DNA from: Candidatus Methylopumilus sp.
GTDB taxonomy: Bacteria; Pseudomonadota; Gammaproteobacteria; Burkholderiales; Methylophilaceae
DNA: 57,241 nt
Assembly: GCA_024640945.1 (NCBI GenBank)
Contig: JAHEEA010000012.1
Span: forward strand, 1-57,241
Direction of reading: 5' to 3'
The position numbers were made by a program, and so were the translations under genes. The notes beneath the pieces are model-generated. The model was not told the DNA's origin. It saw only the letters and a program-made list of their open reading frames with translations, and ran no database searches. Of the stretch, positions 1 through 8,374 are shown one piece after another (within the stretch, counting starts at the first letter, position 1; the number at the start of each line of letters is the position of its first letter).

Positions 1-1412
1 ATAACCGTGACCCAAAGAAAATGGTGAATTTCATTGAAGAATGTAAGAAGAATGAGCCATCTCACGAGAATGTGGTTGGTCATGCAGATTTAGCTTCTTT
101 TGTTCTAAGTATTAAACGTCCTCGTAAAATTATTTTATTGGTTAAAGCAGGTAGCGCTACCGATGTGACGATTAATGCATTACTCCCTTTCTTAGAGCAA
201 GGTGACATCATTATTGATGGCGGTAATGCGTTATGGACAGACACTATTCGTCGTGAAAAAGAATTAGCAGCCAAGGGCATTGATTTTATTGGCTCTGGCG
301 TTTCTGGTGGTGAAACTGGTGCGCGTTTCGGTCCAAGCTTGATGCCTTCTGGCACGCGTAAAGCATGGGCGAGCTTAGAGCCAATCTGGCGTGATATCGC
401 AGCTAAAGTAGACCCAAAAACTGGCGTGCCTTTAGAAGGCGGCAAACCAGGCAAGCCAGTAGAAGGTGGCTTTGCTTGCGCTGAATATATCGGCCCAGAT
501 GGCGCTGGTCATTACGTGAAGATGGTGCATAACGGTATTGAATATATCGATATGCAATTGATTTGCGAAGCTTACTGGTTGATGAAAAACTTGCTTGGCA
601 TGGAAGCTGGCGAGATCGGTAAGATTTTTGAAGAGTGGAATAAAGGTGAACTATCAAGCTTCTTGATTGAAATTACTGGCGATATTCTTCAACAAAAAGA
701 TCCAATGGGTAAAGGTTATCTCGTTGATATGGTGATGGATGCCGCAGGTCAAAAAGGAACTGGTCAATGGACGGCTGCGAATGCACTTGAATTGGGCGCT
801 CCAGCGAATGCGATTGCCGCTGCAGTTTATGCACGTGCACTTTCAAGCTTAAAAGAAGAGCGTGTTGAAGCAAGTAAGATTCTTAAAGGACCAGTAGTTA
901 AAACTGAGTCTGATAAGAAAGAAATTATTGAGGCAATTAAGAATGCACTTTATTGCTCAAAAATTTGTGCTTATGCTCAAGGTTTCCAATTGATCGACAA
1001 AGCGCAAGTGGCTTACAACTGGAAGCTTAACTTTGGTGAGATTGCTCAAATTTGGCGCGGCGGTTGTATCATCCGTGCTCGTTTCTTGCAAAAAATCACG
1101 GATGCTTATGCGCTTGATTCACGTTTGAAGAACTTGATGTTGGATCCATATTTCACGCAAGCGATGAACGATGGTCAAGCTGGCTGGCGTAAAGTGATTG
1201 CTTTGGCAGTGACCAATGGTATTCCAGCGCAAGGCTTCTGTGCTGCTTTGTCATATTATGATGGTTACCGTAGTGCAGTGTTGCCAGCAAACTTGTTGCA
1301 AGCGCAACGCGATTATTTTGGTGCACATACTTATGAGCGTGTTGATCAACCGCGCGGTCAGTTCTACCACTTGGATTGGCCTGAGGCAGGTCGTCCTCAG
1401 CTTGAAATTTAA
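1..1412 (+). CDS. gnd: 6-phosphogluconate dehydrogenase, decarboxylating (5' end outside window)
   Basis: Oxidises and decarboxylates 6-phosphogluconate to ribulose 5-phosphate with NAD(P)+. In RuMP-pathway methylotrophs this is a step of the dissimilatory cycle that oxidises formaldehyde to CO2. The frame is open from base 3 (N-R-D-P-K-K before the first internal ATG at 21), so the start and the Rossmann nucleotide-binding GxGxxG are upstream of the window. Counting from that ATG, I see the [11 protein letters not shown] substrate motif at residues 91-101 and the catalytic [13 protein letters not shown] segment, with Lys167 and Glu174 matching the family's catalytic pair. The C-terminal [13 protein letters not shown] is typical of the long form of the family. 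Compared with the E. coli enzyme as I remember it, there is a glycine/proline-rich insertion at about residues 131-150. A terminator follows. Confidence 0.97.
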   Translation, partial: NRDPKKMVNFIEECKKNEPSHENVVGHADLASFVLSIKRPRKIILLVKAGSATDVTINALLPFLEQGDIIIDGGNALWTDTIRREKELAAKGIDFIGSGVSGGETGARFGPSLMPSGTRKAWASLEPIWRDIAAKVDPKTGVPLEGGKPGKPVEGGFACAEYIGPDGAGHYVKMVHNGIEYIDMQLICEAYWLMKNLLGMEAGEIGKIFEEWNKGELSSFLIEITGDILQQKDPMGKGYLVDMVMDAAGQKGTGQWTAANALELGAPANAIAAAVYARALSSLKEERVEASKILKGPVVKTESDKKEIIEAIKNALYCSKICAYAQGFQLIDKAQVAYNWKLNFGEIAQIWRGGCIIRARFLQKITDAYALDSRLKNLMLDPYFTQAMNDGQAGWRKVIALAVTNGIPAQGFCAALSYYDGYRSAVLPANLLQAQRDYFGAHTYERVDQPRGQFYHLDWPEAGRPQLEI

Positions 1413-1442
1413 TCAGTTTAGATTTTAAGCTTTGAGTTAAAC

Positions 1443-1471
1443 AAAAAAGCCCAGAATTTCTGGGCTTTTTT
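1443..1471. terminator. Bidirectional intrinsic terminator between gnd and the radical SAM gene
   Basis: Near-perfect inverted repeat AAAAAAGCCCAGA / TCTGGGCTTTTTT with a tiny loop, A-tract on one side and T-tract on the other. It sits between convergent stop codons and can end transcription in both directions. Confidence 0.9.
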
Positions 1472-1488
1472 ATTACTTATTTGATTGC

Positions 1489-2364
1489 TTAAGGGCTCAC
1501 GAAAACCGGTAGCCCTAAAGATCTAATTTTAGCTGCAATCTTTTCTAACGATTCTGCAGACAATCTAGATAAGCGAGGTGCTTCCTCTTGATAAGACGGC
1601 CGTGCGAGTCCATATAAATGAACGCCTTTAATATCACTTTTCACTTCTGCGAGTAATTTAATATAAGCTGATATGTGTGATTCGCTTGGCGGCTTTCCAT
1701 CCAAGCCAAACATGCAGGTTTGGACAAAAGTAGGGCAGGCCGCGGCACAAGCTTTTAAGCGTTTAATAACACTGGCAATGTTAATGTTGACGTCATTTAC
1801 CCGAGCAACATCTTCAGGTGCACCCCCATCAACTTTGAACCAAACTTCACCATGCACTTTTGCTAAATGCCGCACACTATTTAGTACACCATCTTTGTCC
1901 ATTAAGCTGCCGTTGGTAATCAGGCGCACTTTAATTGGTTGGTCTTTGATGATCGGATGTTCATCATCGAGTAATTTGAAATCATTCAAGACTTTTTCGA
2001 CAAGCGTGATTACTTGTGGGAATTCTTTTGCGCTGGTGGGTTCGCCATTTCCTGAAAATGCGATGTCTTTTAAATGACGATCTCCCTCGGCGACATAACG
2101 TTCCATAAAGTCACCGTGGAGTAATTGATTTAGAAAACCACGAAACTCTTTTTCTAGCAATGCTAAATCAATCTTGTCTGGTGTCCCACGTTTTAGATTG
2201 GGTACTTGGCAATATACACATCGCCAATTACAAGCGTTGTTAACGTTTAGATTGATGCCAATTGAGACGCCACCAGCTCTGCGAGAGACAACAGGGTATA
2301 TGTAAGTTAAACCACTCACATCCCGGTTATGATCTTCTGGTGTTAGGAAGTCTTGAGTTGTCAT
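1489..2364 (-). CDS. Radical SAM protein of unknown substrate, downstream of fnr
   Basis: A 4Fe-4S radical SAM enzyme: the cluster motif CNWRCVYC gives CX3CX2C (Cys45, Cys49, Cys52 from the ATG chosen here), followed by FSGNGEPT, a SAM-binding element like the GGEP motif. It resembles the COG0731-type (wyosine-like) radical SAM family, but its substrate is not known to me. I chose ATG at 2364, which leaves 8 bases after the fnr stop. The frame also extends to a TTG at 2391 overlapping fnr, so that start cannot be excluded; neither has a strong ribosome site. The gene is read out of fnr and is probably co-transcribed, suggesting expression linked to low oxygen. The family is certain; the function is not. 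Confidence 0.85.
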   Translation of the reverse strand: MTTQDFLTPEDHNRDVSGLTYIYPVVSRRAGGVSIGINLNVNNACNWRCVYCQVPNLKRGTPDKIDLALLEKEFRGFLNQLLHGDFMERYVAEGDRHLKDIAFSGNGEPTSAKEFPQVITLVEKVLNDFKLLDDEHPIIKDQPIKVRLITNGSLMDKDGVLNSVRHLAKVHGEVWFKVDGGAPEDVARVNDVNINIASVIKRLKACAAACPTFVQTCMFGLDGKPPSESHISAYIKLLAEVKSDIKGVHLYGLARPSYQEEAPRLSRLSAESLEKIAAKIRSLGLPVFVSP

Positions 2365-2372
2365 GAGTGCGC

Positions 2373-3101
2373 TTAAAGCTTGCTGTGACAAGGTTGAGGA
2401 TTGAATATTTTTTTCAAAGCATCGGGATTAAGTATTTTGACGTAACGTTGTTTTACCTCAATGACTCCATCTTCGCTGAACTTAGAAAAAGTACGGCTAA
2501 TGGTTTCGAGTTTTAGGCCTAGATAACTACCAATTTCTTCGCGAGTCATTCTCAGCACTAGTTCTGATTGTGAGAACCCGCGAGCATGTAGACGTTGGAC
2601 TAAGTTAAGTAAAAATGCTGCTAATCTTTCTTCCGCGCGCATATTGCCTAACATCATCATCATGCCATTTTCGCGGACAATCTCACGGCTCATAATTTTA
2701 TGAACGTGGCGCTGCAATACAGGGAATTCACGTGATAATTCTTCTACATTTGCAAATGGCATGACGCAGACTTCAGCATCTTCTAGCGCTACTGCATTAC
2801 AGCTATGGCGATCACTGACAATGCCGTCAAGGCCAATAATTTCACCTGCCATTTGGAAGCCGGTTACTTGTTCTCGGCCATCTTCGTTAGAAATGCAGGT
2901 TTTGAAAAAACCTGTGCGGATTGCATAGAGTGATGTGAACTCGTCCCCATTGGCAAAAAGCATTTGGCCTTGTTTAACTTGATGACGTTTTGCAACGACT
3001 TCATCAAGCTTCTTCATATCTTGATTGTCAAATCCAACCGGCATGCATAGTTCACGTAAATTACAATTTGAACAAGCAACTTTAAATGTATCTGGTGTCA
3101 T
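2373..3101 (-). CDS. fnr: FNR-type oxygen-sensing transcription regulator
   Basis: CRP/FNR family activator that binds DNA as a dimer when its oxygen-labile [4Fe-4S] cluster is intact. All four cluster ligands are visible: Cys10, Cys13 and Cys19 (CSNCNLRELC) plus Cys101, matching E. coli FNR Cys20/23/29/122. A cyclic-nucleotide-type beta barrel covers about residues 25-140, then a dimerisation helix and a winged helix-turn-helix with EEIGSYLGLKLETISRTF. Glu199, Ser202 and Arg203 form the E-xx-S-R signature that reads TTGAT-N4-ATCAA, and two such sites occur in this window. It is divergent from hemN across 214 bases; the FNR site at 3232 may also act on fnr itself. No clear ribosome site precedes the ATG. 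Confidence 0.95.
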   Translation of the reverse strand: MTPDTFKVACSNCNLRELCMPVGFDNQDMKKLDEVVAKRHQVKQGQMLFANGDEFTSLYAIRTGFFKTCISNEDGREQVTGFQMAGEIIGLDGIVSDRHSCNAVALEDAEVCVMPFANVEELSREFPVLQRHVHKIMSREIVRENGMMMMLGNMRAEERLAAFLLNLVQRLHARGFSQSELVLRMTREEIGSYLGLKLETISRTFSKFSEDGVIEVKQRYVKILNPDALKKIFNPQPCHSKL

Positions 3102-3231
3102 TGATTTTTAGGTTTGAAAGTTACCCTCTAAGCATACCGCTTTAGGCCTTAGACGGGTAGGGGATAAATATGACATTTTTAAAATAAATGAAAATTCAGA
3201 TGCTATAGGCATTGTGGTCATAAACAGGTCT

Positions 3232-3245
3232 TTGACTTACATCAA
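3232..3245. promoter_or_regulatory. FNR box in the fnr-hemN intergenic region
   Basis: TTGACTTACATCAA matches the FNR consensus TTGAT-N4-ATCAA at 9 of its 10 fixed positions. It lies 70 bases before the hemN ATG. The best -10-like hexamer, TATCAT at 3273-3278, would put the box centre near -46 rather than the ideal -41.5, so the exact promoter is unclear. The rest of the 3102-3315 gap holds no gene that I can support. Confidence 0.8.
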
Positions 3246-3315
3246 AGCCAAATTCAAAGAAAGCATGCAAAGTATCATCCTAGATAAATGGTGGATTACA
3301 ATCGAGGGTGAGTAG

Positions 3316-4728
3316 ATGACAGCAGCAAGTTTAAATACAACAATGAGTGATGTGGCCGAATTGACGCCTGCATTGTTACAAAAATTTGATGTGCCTGGCC
3401 CACGTTATACTTCATACCCAACCGCTGATCGTTTTGTCGATGCATTTACAGTTCAAGATTATCAGCAGGCTTTAGAGCAGAGGCGTATTGGCGGGATGGC
3501 TTTGCCGCTATCAATTTACGTCCATATTCCATTCTGTGATTCACTTTGTTTTTACTGCGCTTGTAACAAAATAGTGACTAAGCGTCATGAGCGTGCGCGT
3601 GAATATTTAGAATATTTACGTCGAGAAGTGGATTTGCATATCGCACATTTGGGTACGGGACAAACGATCAGTCAGCTTCATTTTGGCGGCGGCTCACCTA
3701 CATTTTTTAATGATGAAGAGTTGGCTGAATTAATGACTATGCTGAAGCGCAATTTTGTTTTTGCGCCAGGTGGTGAGTATTCTATTGAAGTTGATCCCCG
3801 CACGGTTGATGAGAAGCGTTTGGCACATCTCGCGGCTATTGGTTTCAATCGACTTAGTTTTGGGGTGCAAGATTTTGATGAGGACGTTCAAAAAGCCGTG
3901 CATCGTGTGCAACCTGCCGAGCAAGTCTTTGATTTGGTTGATGCTGCAAGAAGGCTTGAGTTTGATTCAGTGAACGTGGATTTAATTTATGGCTTGCCTA
4001 AGCAAACACCAACATCATTCGCACGCACCTTGCAGCAAATCACAGAATTAAAACCTGATCGTATTGCGCTTTATGCATATGCGCATTTGCCCGAGCGCTT
4101 TAAGCCGCAGCGTCGTATTCATAGTGATGATTTGCCTGCAGCAGCAGAAAAAATAGATATGCTTTCTAGTGCCATTGCAAAATTTGTGAGTGCTGGATAT
4201 GTTTATATCGGTATGGATCATTTTGCTTTGCCAACCGACCCATTAGCCGTTGCTAAACGCCAAGGGCGTTTGCATCGAAATTTCCAAGGTTATAGCACGC
4301 AGCCTGATTGCGATTTAATCGCTTTAGGGGTTTCTGCAATTGGTCGTGTGGGAAGTACTTATAGCCAAAATGCTAAAACATTAGAAGAATACTATGATGA
4401 TATCAATCAAGGCAGAATGCCGATTGTTCGTGGATTGGCCTTGAGTCGAGACGATCTTATTCGTCGTGCTGTGATTATGGCTCTGATGTGTCAGGGGCAT
4501 CTGCAATACGAGTCAATTGAATTGGCTTATATGATCGACTTTAAAGAATATTTTGCAGATGAGATTGAGCTGCTTAAGCCTTTGGAGGCTGAAGGTATGG
4601 TGATCCTTGACGATAGCGGTATCCAAGTGACCAGCCGAGGTTGGTTTTTTGTACGTGCTGTTGCGATGTTGTTTGATCGTTATTTGCAAACAGATAAAAA
4701 TCGCGCCAGATTCTCTAAGATTATTTAG
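3316..4728 (+). CDS. hemN: Oxygen-independent coproporphyrinogen III oxidase
   Basis: Radical SAM enzyme that decarboxylates two propionate side chains of coproporphyrinogen III to make protoporphyrinogen IX without O2, in the cytoplasm. The cluster motif is at residues 74-83: Cys74, Cys78 and Cys81 (CX3CX2C) followed by Cys83, the CXC extension of true HemN. YTSYPTADRF near residue 31 and the GGGSPTFF SAM-binding segment are typical, and 470 residues is near the family's usual length. The ATG at 3316 has a strong ribosome site (GAGGGTGAG just upstream). The FNR box at 3232 and the divergent fnr gene indicate induction under oxygen limitation. A hairpin terminator follows. Confidence 0.96.
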   Translation: MTAASLNTTMSDVAELTPALLQKFDVPGPRYTSYPTADRFVDAFTVQDYQQALEQRRIGGMALPLSIYVHIPFCDSLCFYCACNKIVTKRHERAREYLEYLRREVDLHIAHLGTGQTISQLHFGGGSPTFFNDEELAELMTMLKRNFVFAPGGEYSIEVDPRTVDEKRLAHLAAIGFNRLSFGVQDFDEDVQKAVHRVQPAEQVFDLVDAARRLEFDSVNVDLIYGLPKQTPTSFARTLQQITELKPDRIALYAYAHLPERFKPQRRIHSDDLPAAAEKIDMLSSAIAKFVSAGYVYIGMDHFALPTDPLAVAKRQGRLHRNFQGYSTQPDCDLIALGVSAIGRVGSTYSQNAKTLEEYYDDINQGRMPIVRGLALSRDDLIRRAVIMALMCQGHLQYESIELAYMIDFKEYFADEIELLKPLEAEGMVILDDSGIQVTSRGWFFVRAVAMLFDRYLQTDKNRARFSKII

Positions 4729-4748
4729 TCAAATTTTCAAATGTAAAG

Positions 4749-4772
4749 AGCCGAGCATTGCTCGGCTTTTTA
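4749..4772 (+). terminator. Intrinsic terminator of hemN
   Basis: Perfect 8-bp stem AGCCGAGC / GCTCGGCT with an ATT loop, followed by a T-rich tail, 20 bases after the hemN stop. Confidence 0.88.
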
Positions 4773-4796
4773 TTGTTCTTTATAAGTAAAATTTAA

Positions 4797-4829
4797 GCAA
4801 AAAAGTGCCTCTGTTTTTAGGCAGAGGCA
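4797..4829 (-). terminator. Intrinsic terminator of ompW
   Basis: Stem TGCCTCTG / CAGAGGCA around a T-rich loop. On the minus strand it is followed by a run of six T residues, about 35 bases past the ompW stop. Confidence 0.85.
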
Positions 4830-4864
4830 AATGTGGAACTACACCATTGGAGAATTAAATCAAA

Positions 4865-5503
4865 TTAGAACTTCTTGCCAAAACCTACTGATACGACCCA
4901 TGGGTCGATATCTAGCTTGTCGATTTTAGTGCCATTCATTTTTACGTCAGTATCAAACCAGATTTTTTTAACATCTACGTTAAGTAACCAACGATCTTGA
5001 AGGTTCCAATCCAAGCCAGCTTGTAAAGCAGGACCCCATGAGTTTCTGTCAATTCTAATTGGCGAGCCATCTGGGTATGTAAGGCCGTTATCCATTGCTC
5101 TAATATATGAAACGCCAGCACCAACATAAGGATCAAATGTTTGATCTGGATTGAAATGCCATTGTGCTAATAGCGTTGGAGGAAGTAAGTTGACTTTACC
5201 TAAATCAAAATTTCCTGCTGAAGTATGAGCTGTCACTGTATGACGAGTGCCAACCGCTAGAATTAACTCTGCAGCAATATTTTTAGTAAGGTAGTAAGAG
5301 AAGTCAATCTCTGGAATGGTATTGTCATCAACTTTTAAGTTAGCGCCAGCACCTAAAGAAGGAACATACTTGCCTAGGCTACTATCTGTATCTGGTGAAA
5401 CTTGAGTTGCACGTAAACGAACAACGATGTCACCTTTTTCTGCCACTGCGAAAGAAGGGGCGAGAGCTGCTGCAAGCGCGACTGCTAATATGGTTTTTTT
5501 CAT
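4865..5503 (-). CDS. ompW: OmpW family outer-membrane protein
   Basis: An eight-stranded outer-membrane beta barrel that forms a narrow hydrophobic channel. The chosen start gives MKKTILAVALAAALAPSFAVA, a clear Sec signal peptide cleaved before EKGD, and is preceded by GGAG at a 9-base spacing; the frame extends five codons to a GTG that would consume this ribosome site. The chain ends in Phe (VSVGFGKKF), the usual signal for BAM-dependent insertion. Internal segments such as FDPYVGAGVSY and SWGPALQAGLDW match the OmpW family. It has a perfect FNR box with class II spacing upstream, so it should be strongly activated when oxygen is scarce. The native substrate is unknown. Confidence 0.93.
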   Translation of the reverse strand: MKKTILAVALAAALAPSFAVAEKGDIVVRLRATQVSPDTDSSLGKYVPSLGAGANLKVDDNTIPEIDFSYYLTKNIAAELILAVGTRHTVTAHTSAGNFDLGKVNLLPPTLLAQWHFNPDQTFDPYVGAGVSYIRAMDNGLTYPDGSPIRIDRNSWGPALQAGLDWNLQDRWLLNVDVKKIWFDTDVKMNGTKIDKLDIDPWVVSVGFGKKF

Positions 5504-5553
5504 TACATCAATCTCCACTAAAAAATCAGAAAGTTACTAAATTCGATGGGTTG

Positions 5554-5595
5554 ATTTTATGGTGATCACTTTAGAATGCATTTGATGTAAATCAA
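5554..5595 (-). promoter_or_regulatory. Class II FNR-dependent promoter of ompW
   Basis: A perfect FNR site occupies 5582-5595; on the minus strand it reads TTGATTTACATCAA, matching all ten fixed bases of TTGAT-N4-ATCAA. A -10 hexamer TAAAAT lies at 5559-5554 on the minus strand. If transcription starts near 5547, the site centre is at -41.5, the classic position for FNR activation, and the 5' leader is about 44 bases. Confidence 0.85.
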
Positions 5596-5615
5596 ACACT
5601 GGGTGAATAAGAGAC

Positions 5616-5639
5616 ATTTGTTGTGCTTTTACAACAAAT
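5616..5639. repeat. Perfect 9-bp inverted repeat upstream of the ompW promoter
   Basis: ATTTGTTGT, six bases, then ACAACAAAT. It lies between the FNR site of ompW and the terminator of the tRNA gene. Neither strand has a T-run after it, so it is not a standard terminator; it could be an operator for a dimeric regulator. Confidence 0.5.
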
Positions 5640-5654
5640 ATATCGATCGTTGGA

Positions 5655-5682
5655 AACAAAAAAGCCCGTTTTCACGGGCTTT
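5655..5682 (-). terminator. Intrinsic terminator of the tRNA-Met gene
   Basis: Stem AAAGCCCG / CGGGCTTT with a six-base loop. On the minus strand it ends in a TTTTTTG tract 10 bases downstream of the tRNA 3' end. Confidence 0.85.
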
Positions 5683-5691
5683 AGTATTTTG

Positions 5692-5768
5692 TGGTGGTGA
5701 TGGGGGGACTCGAACCCTCGACCTATGGATTATGAATCCATCGCTCTAACCAGCTGAGCTACATCACC
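5692..5768 (-). tRNA. tRNA-Met (anticodon CAT, probably elongator)
   Basis: A complete 77-base cloverleaf on the minus strand with encoded CCA. The acceptor stem GGTGATG pairs with CATCACC, the D arm contains AGCTCAGCTGGTTAGAGC, the anticodon loop is TTCATAA, and the T loop is GTTCGAGTC. Base pair G1-C72 excludes the initiator. A CAT anticodon can also belong to tRNA-Ile2, whose C34 becomes lysidine; the sequence alone does not settle this, but elongator Met is more likely. It has its own downstream terminator and lies after adk. Confidence 0.93.
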
Positions 5769-5859
5769 ATCCTGTTAACTCGCTTTTCAGCAAGCCCGCC
5801 ATTCTATGATTTTGACGCAGTATTGTCAAAAGCTAAGCGAGCTTTATTGCATAAAATTG

Positions 5860-6558
<699 letters not shown>

Positions 6559-6563
6559 TTATA

Positions 6564-7343
6564 TCAGGCTAAAAAGTTTGCGATGGACACAAATTGCGCG
6601 CCGGATAAATTTTCTGCACGTAATTGTGAATCAATCCCCAGTTCATTAAAGCCAGCATCATCTAAGTAAGCTTTGAGTGTGTTGCGTAATGTTTTTCTGC
6701 GTTGGCCAAAAGCGGCAGTCACAATTTTTGCAAATAAGGCTTCATCTTTTGCCGGGTACGGTAAGGCTGCATGCGGGACACAACGCACGAATGCCGATTC
6801 GACTTTTGGTGCGGGGTCAAATGCCTCTGGCGGAACCGTAATAAGGTAATCCATTTTAAGTTTGTATTGCAGCATCACTGATAGACGCCCATATTCTGAT
6901 GTTGAAGGCGCTGCTACCATGCGCTCTACGACTTCTTTTTGTAGCATAAAGTGCATATCGATGATGTTGTCGATATTGCTTAGTAAGTGAAACAAAATAG
7001 GGGTAGAGATGTTGTAGGGCAAATTGCCCGTTACTCGAATTTTGTTAGCTGGACTCAATTTAGCTAATTCTGAAAAGTTAAATTTGAGTGCATCTGAATT
7101 GTGAATGGTGATTTTATCCTTTGGATAAAAGCTTTCCATCCAGCTAATAATGTCACGATCAATTTCTACAACATGTAAATGGTTTAACTGCTTTAATAAA
7201 GGTTGTGTCAGCGCGCCAAGGCCTGGGCCAATTTCAATCATTAAGTCATCAGCTTTTGGTGATATGGCTTCAACTAAGCTATAAATGACGCCTTGGTCTG
7301 TAAGAAAGTTTTGGCCGAAGCGTTTTTTTGCAATGTGTTTCAT
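6564..7343 (-). CDS. rsmA: 16S rRNA (A1518/A1519-N6) dimethyltransferase
   Basis: SAM-dependent enzyme (KsgA) that dimethylates two adjacent adenines in the 3' terminal hairpin of 16S rRNA, a late 30S-assembly checkpoint. The N-terminal KKRFGQNFL motif, the SAM-binding EIGPGLGALT at residues 37-46 and the catalytic NLPYNIS at 107-113 are all present, with FGQRRKTLRNTL in the C-terminal domain. The start overlaps the pdxA stop by four bases (ATGA), indicating translational coupling. The lptD-surA-pdxA-rsmA order is the same as in E. coli, without apaG/apaH. Confidence 0.97.
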   Translation of the reverse strand: MKHIAKKRFGQNFLTDQGVIYSLVEAISPKADDLMIEIGPGLGALTQPLLKQLNHLHVVEIDRDIISWMESFYPKDKITIHNSDALKFNFSELAKLSPANKIRVTGNLPYNISTPILFHLLSNIDNIIDMHFMLQKEVVERMVAAPSTSEYGRLSVMLQYKLKMDYLITVPPEAFDPAPKVESAFVRCVPHAALPYPAKDEALFAKIVTAAFGQRRKTLRNTLKAYLDDAGFNELGIDSQLRAENLSGAQFVSIANFLA

Positions 7344-8353
7344 GAAGGACTTTGACGTGTATTTTTAGTGTTGGCTAAATCAATAGCCAGCTGAATCGCT
7401 GCAAGTAAGCTGCCAATTTCAATGTTACCGGTACCGGCCAAATCGATGGCTGTGCCATGATCAACAGAAGTGCGAATGAATGGAAGGCCTAATGTCACAT
7501 TGACGCCTTCACCAAAGCTTGCATGTTTGAGCACGGCTAGGCCTTGGTCGTGATACATCGCTAAAAAGGCATCTGTTTGTGCAATATTCTTTTCAGAAAA
7601 CATAGTATCTGCTGGTAGGGGGCCGATTAAATCTAAGCCTTCATTTCGCAGTTGTTCTAGTACTGGCGTGATGGTTTTGATTTCCTCATCGCCTAAGTAA
7701 CCACCTTCTCCTGCGTGAGGATTTAGTCCGGCAACCATGATGCGTGGGTGTTGTATTCCAAATTTATTGACCAAATCTGTATGCATGATTCGAATCGTTT
7801 CGGTCAGCGTTTCTTTTGTAATTGCAGCGCTGACCTTTGTAAGTGGTAAATGCGTTGTCGCTAATGCTACGCGCATTCCTCCGCCTACTAACATCATCAC
7901 AACTTGCGAGGTGTTGCTTTGCTCGGCCAGAAACTCTGTGTGGCCAGTAAAAGCCATTCCTGCTTGATTAATAATGCCTTTATGAACTGGAGCCGTGACC
8001 ATCGCATCAAATATGCCCGATAGGCATCCATTCATTGCAGTTGAAAGCATCTCAATAACATAGGTACCATTGCTGGGATTGAGTTGTCCTGCAATTACCT
8101 CTTGTGCGGTTTTGATTGGAATGAGTGTGATGCTGCCATCCCCTGCATGGGCCTGCGCTGCTTTGTTTTTTTCGATGGAATTGGTTTTAATCGCGAGACC
8201 TAATTGCTCAGCGCGCGCAGCTAATGCAGTTGGATCAGCAATGATGATGATCTCCGCAGCAATTGCTTGATAAGCTAGCAAAACACATAAGTCTAAGCCT
8301 ATGCCCGCTGGTTCGCCTGATGTAATGGCTATACGTGGAATATGATTGCTCAC
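7340..8353 (-). CDS. pdxA: 4-hydroxythreonine-4-phosphate dehydrogenase
   Basis: NAD-dependent oxidation and decarboxylation of 4-phosphohydroxy-L-threonine in the DXP-dependent pyridoxal phosphate pathway. The N-terminal ITSGEPAGIG is the family signature. Metal ligands are visible as the His of GHTEFLAE, the His of NPHAGEGG and the His of MYHDQGLAVLK. At 337 residues it is full length. It lies between surA (21-base gap) and rsmA (4-base overlap). The same pathway uses deoxyxylulose 5-phosphate, supplied by the dxs gene also in this window. Confidence 0.96.
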   Translation of the reverse strand: MSNHIPRIAITSGEPAGIGLDLCVLLAYQAIAAEIIIIADPTALAARAEQLGLAIKTNSIEKNKAAQAHAGDGSITLIPIKTAQEVIAGQLNPSNGTYVIEMLSTAMNGCLSGIFDAMVTAPVHKGIINQAGMAFTGHTEFLAEQSNTSQVVMMLVGGGMRVALATTHLPLTKVSAAITKETLTETIRIMHTDLVNKFGIQHPRIMVAGLNPHAGEGGYLGDEEIKTITPVLEQLRNEGLDLIGPLPADTMFSEKNIAQTDAFLAMYHDQGLAVLKHASFGEGVNVTLGLPFIRTSVDHGTAIDLAGTGNIEIGSLLAAIQLAIDLANTKNTRQSPS

Positions 8354-8374
8354 GATAGTTTTAATGATATTAGA

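Noticed and set aside
80-454. Long open frame on the minus strand inside gnd
   Set aside because: It lies fully inside the conserved gnd gene in another frame, has no ribosome site and no recognisable protein family.
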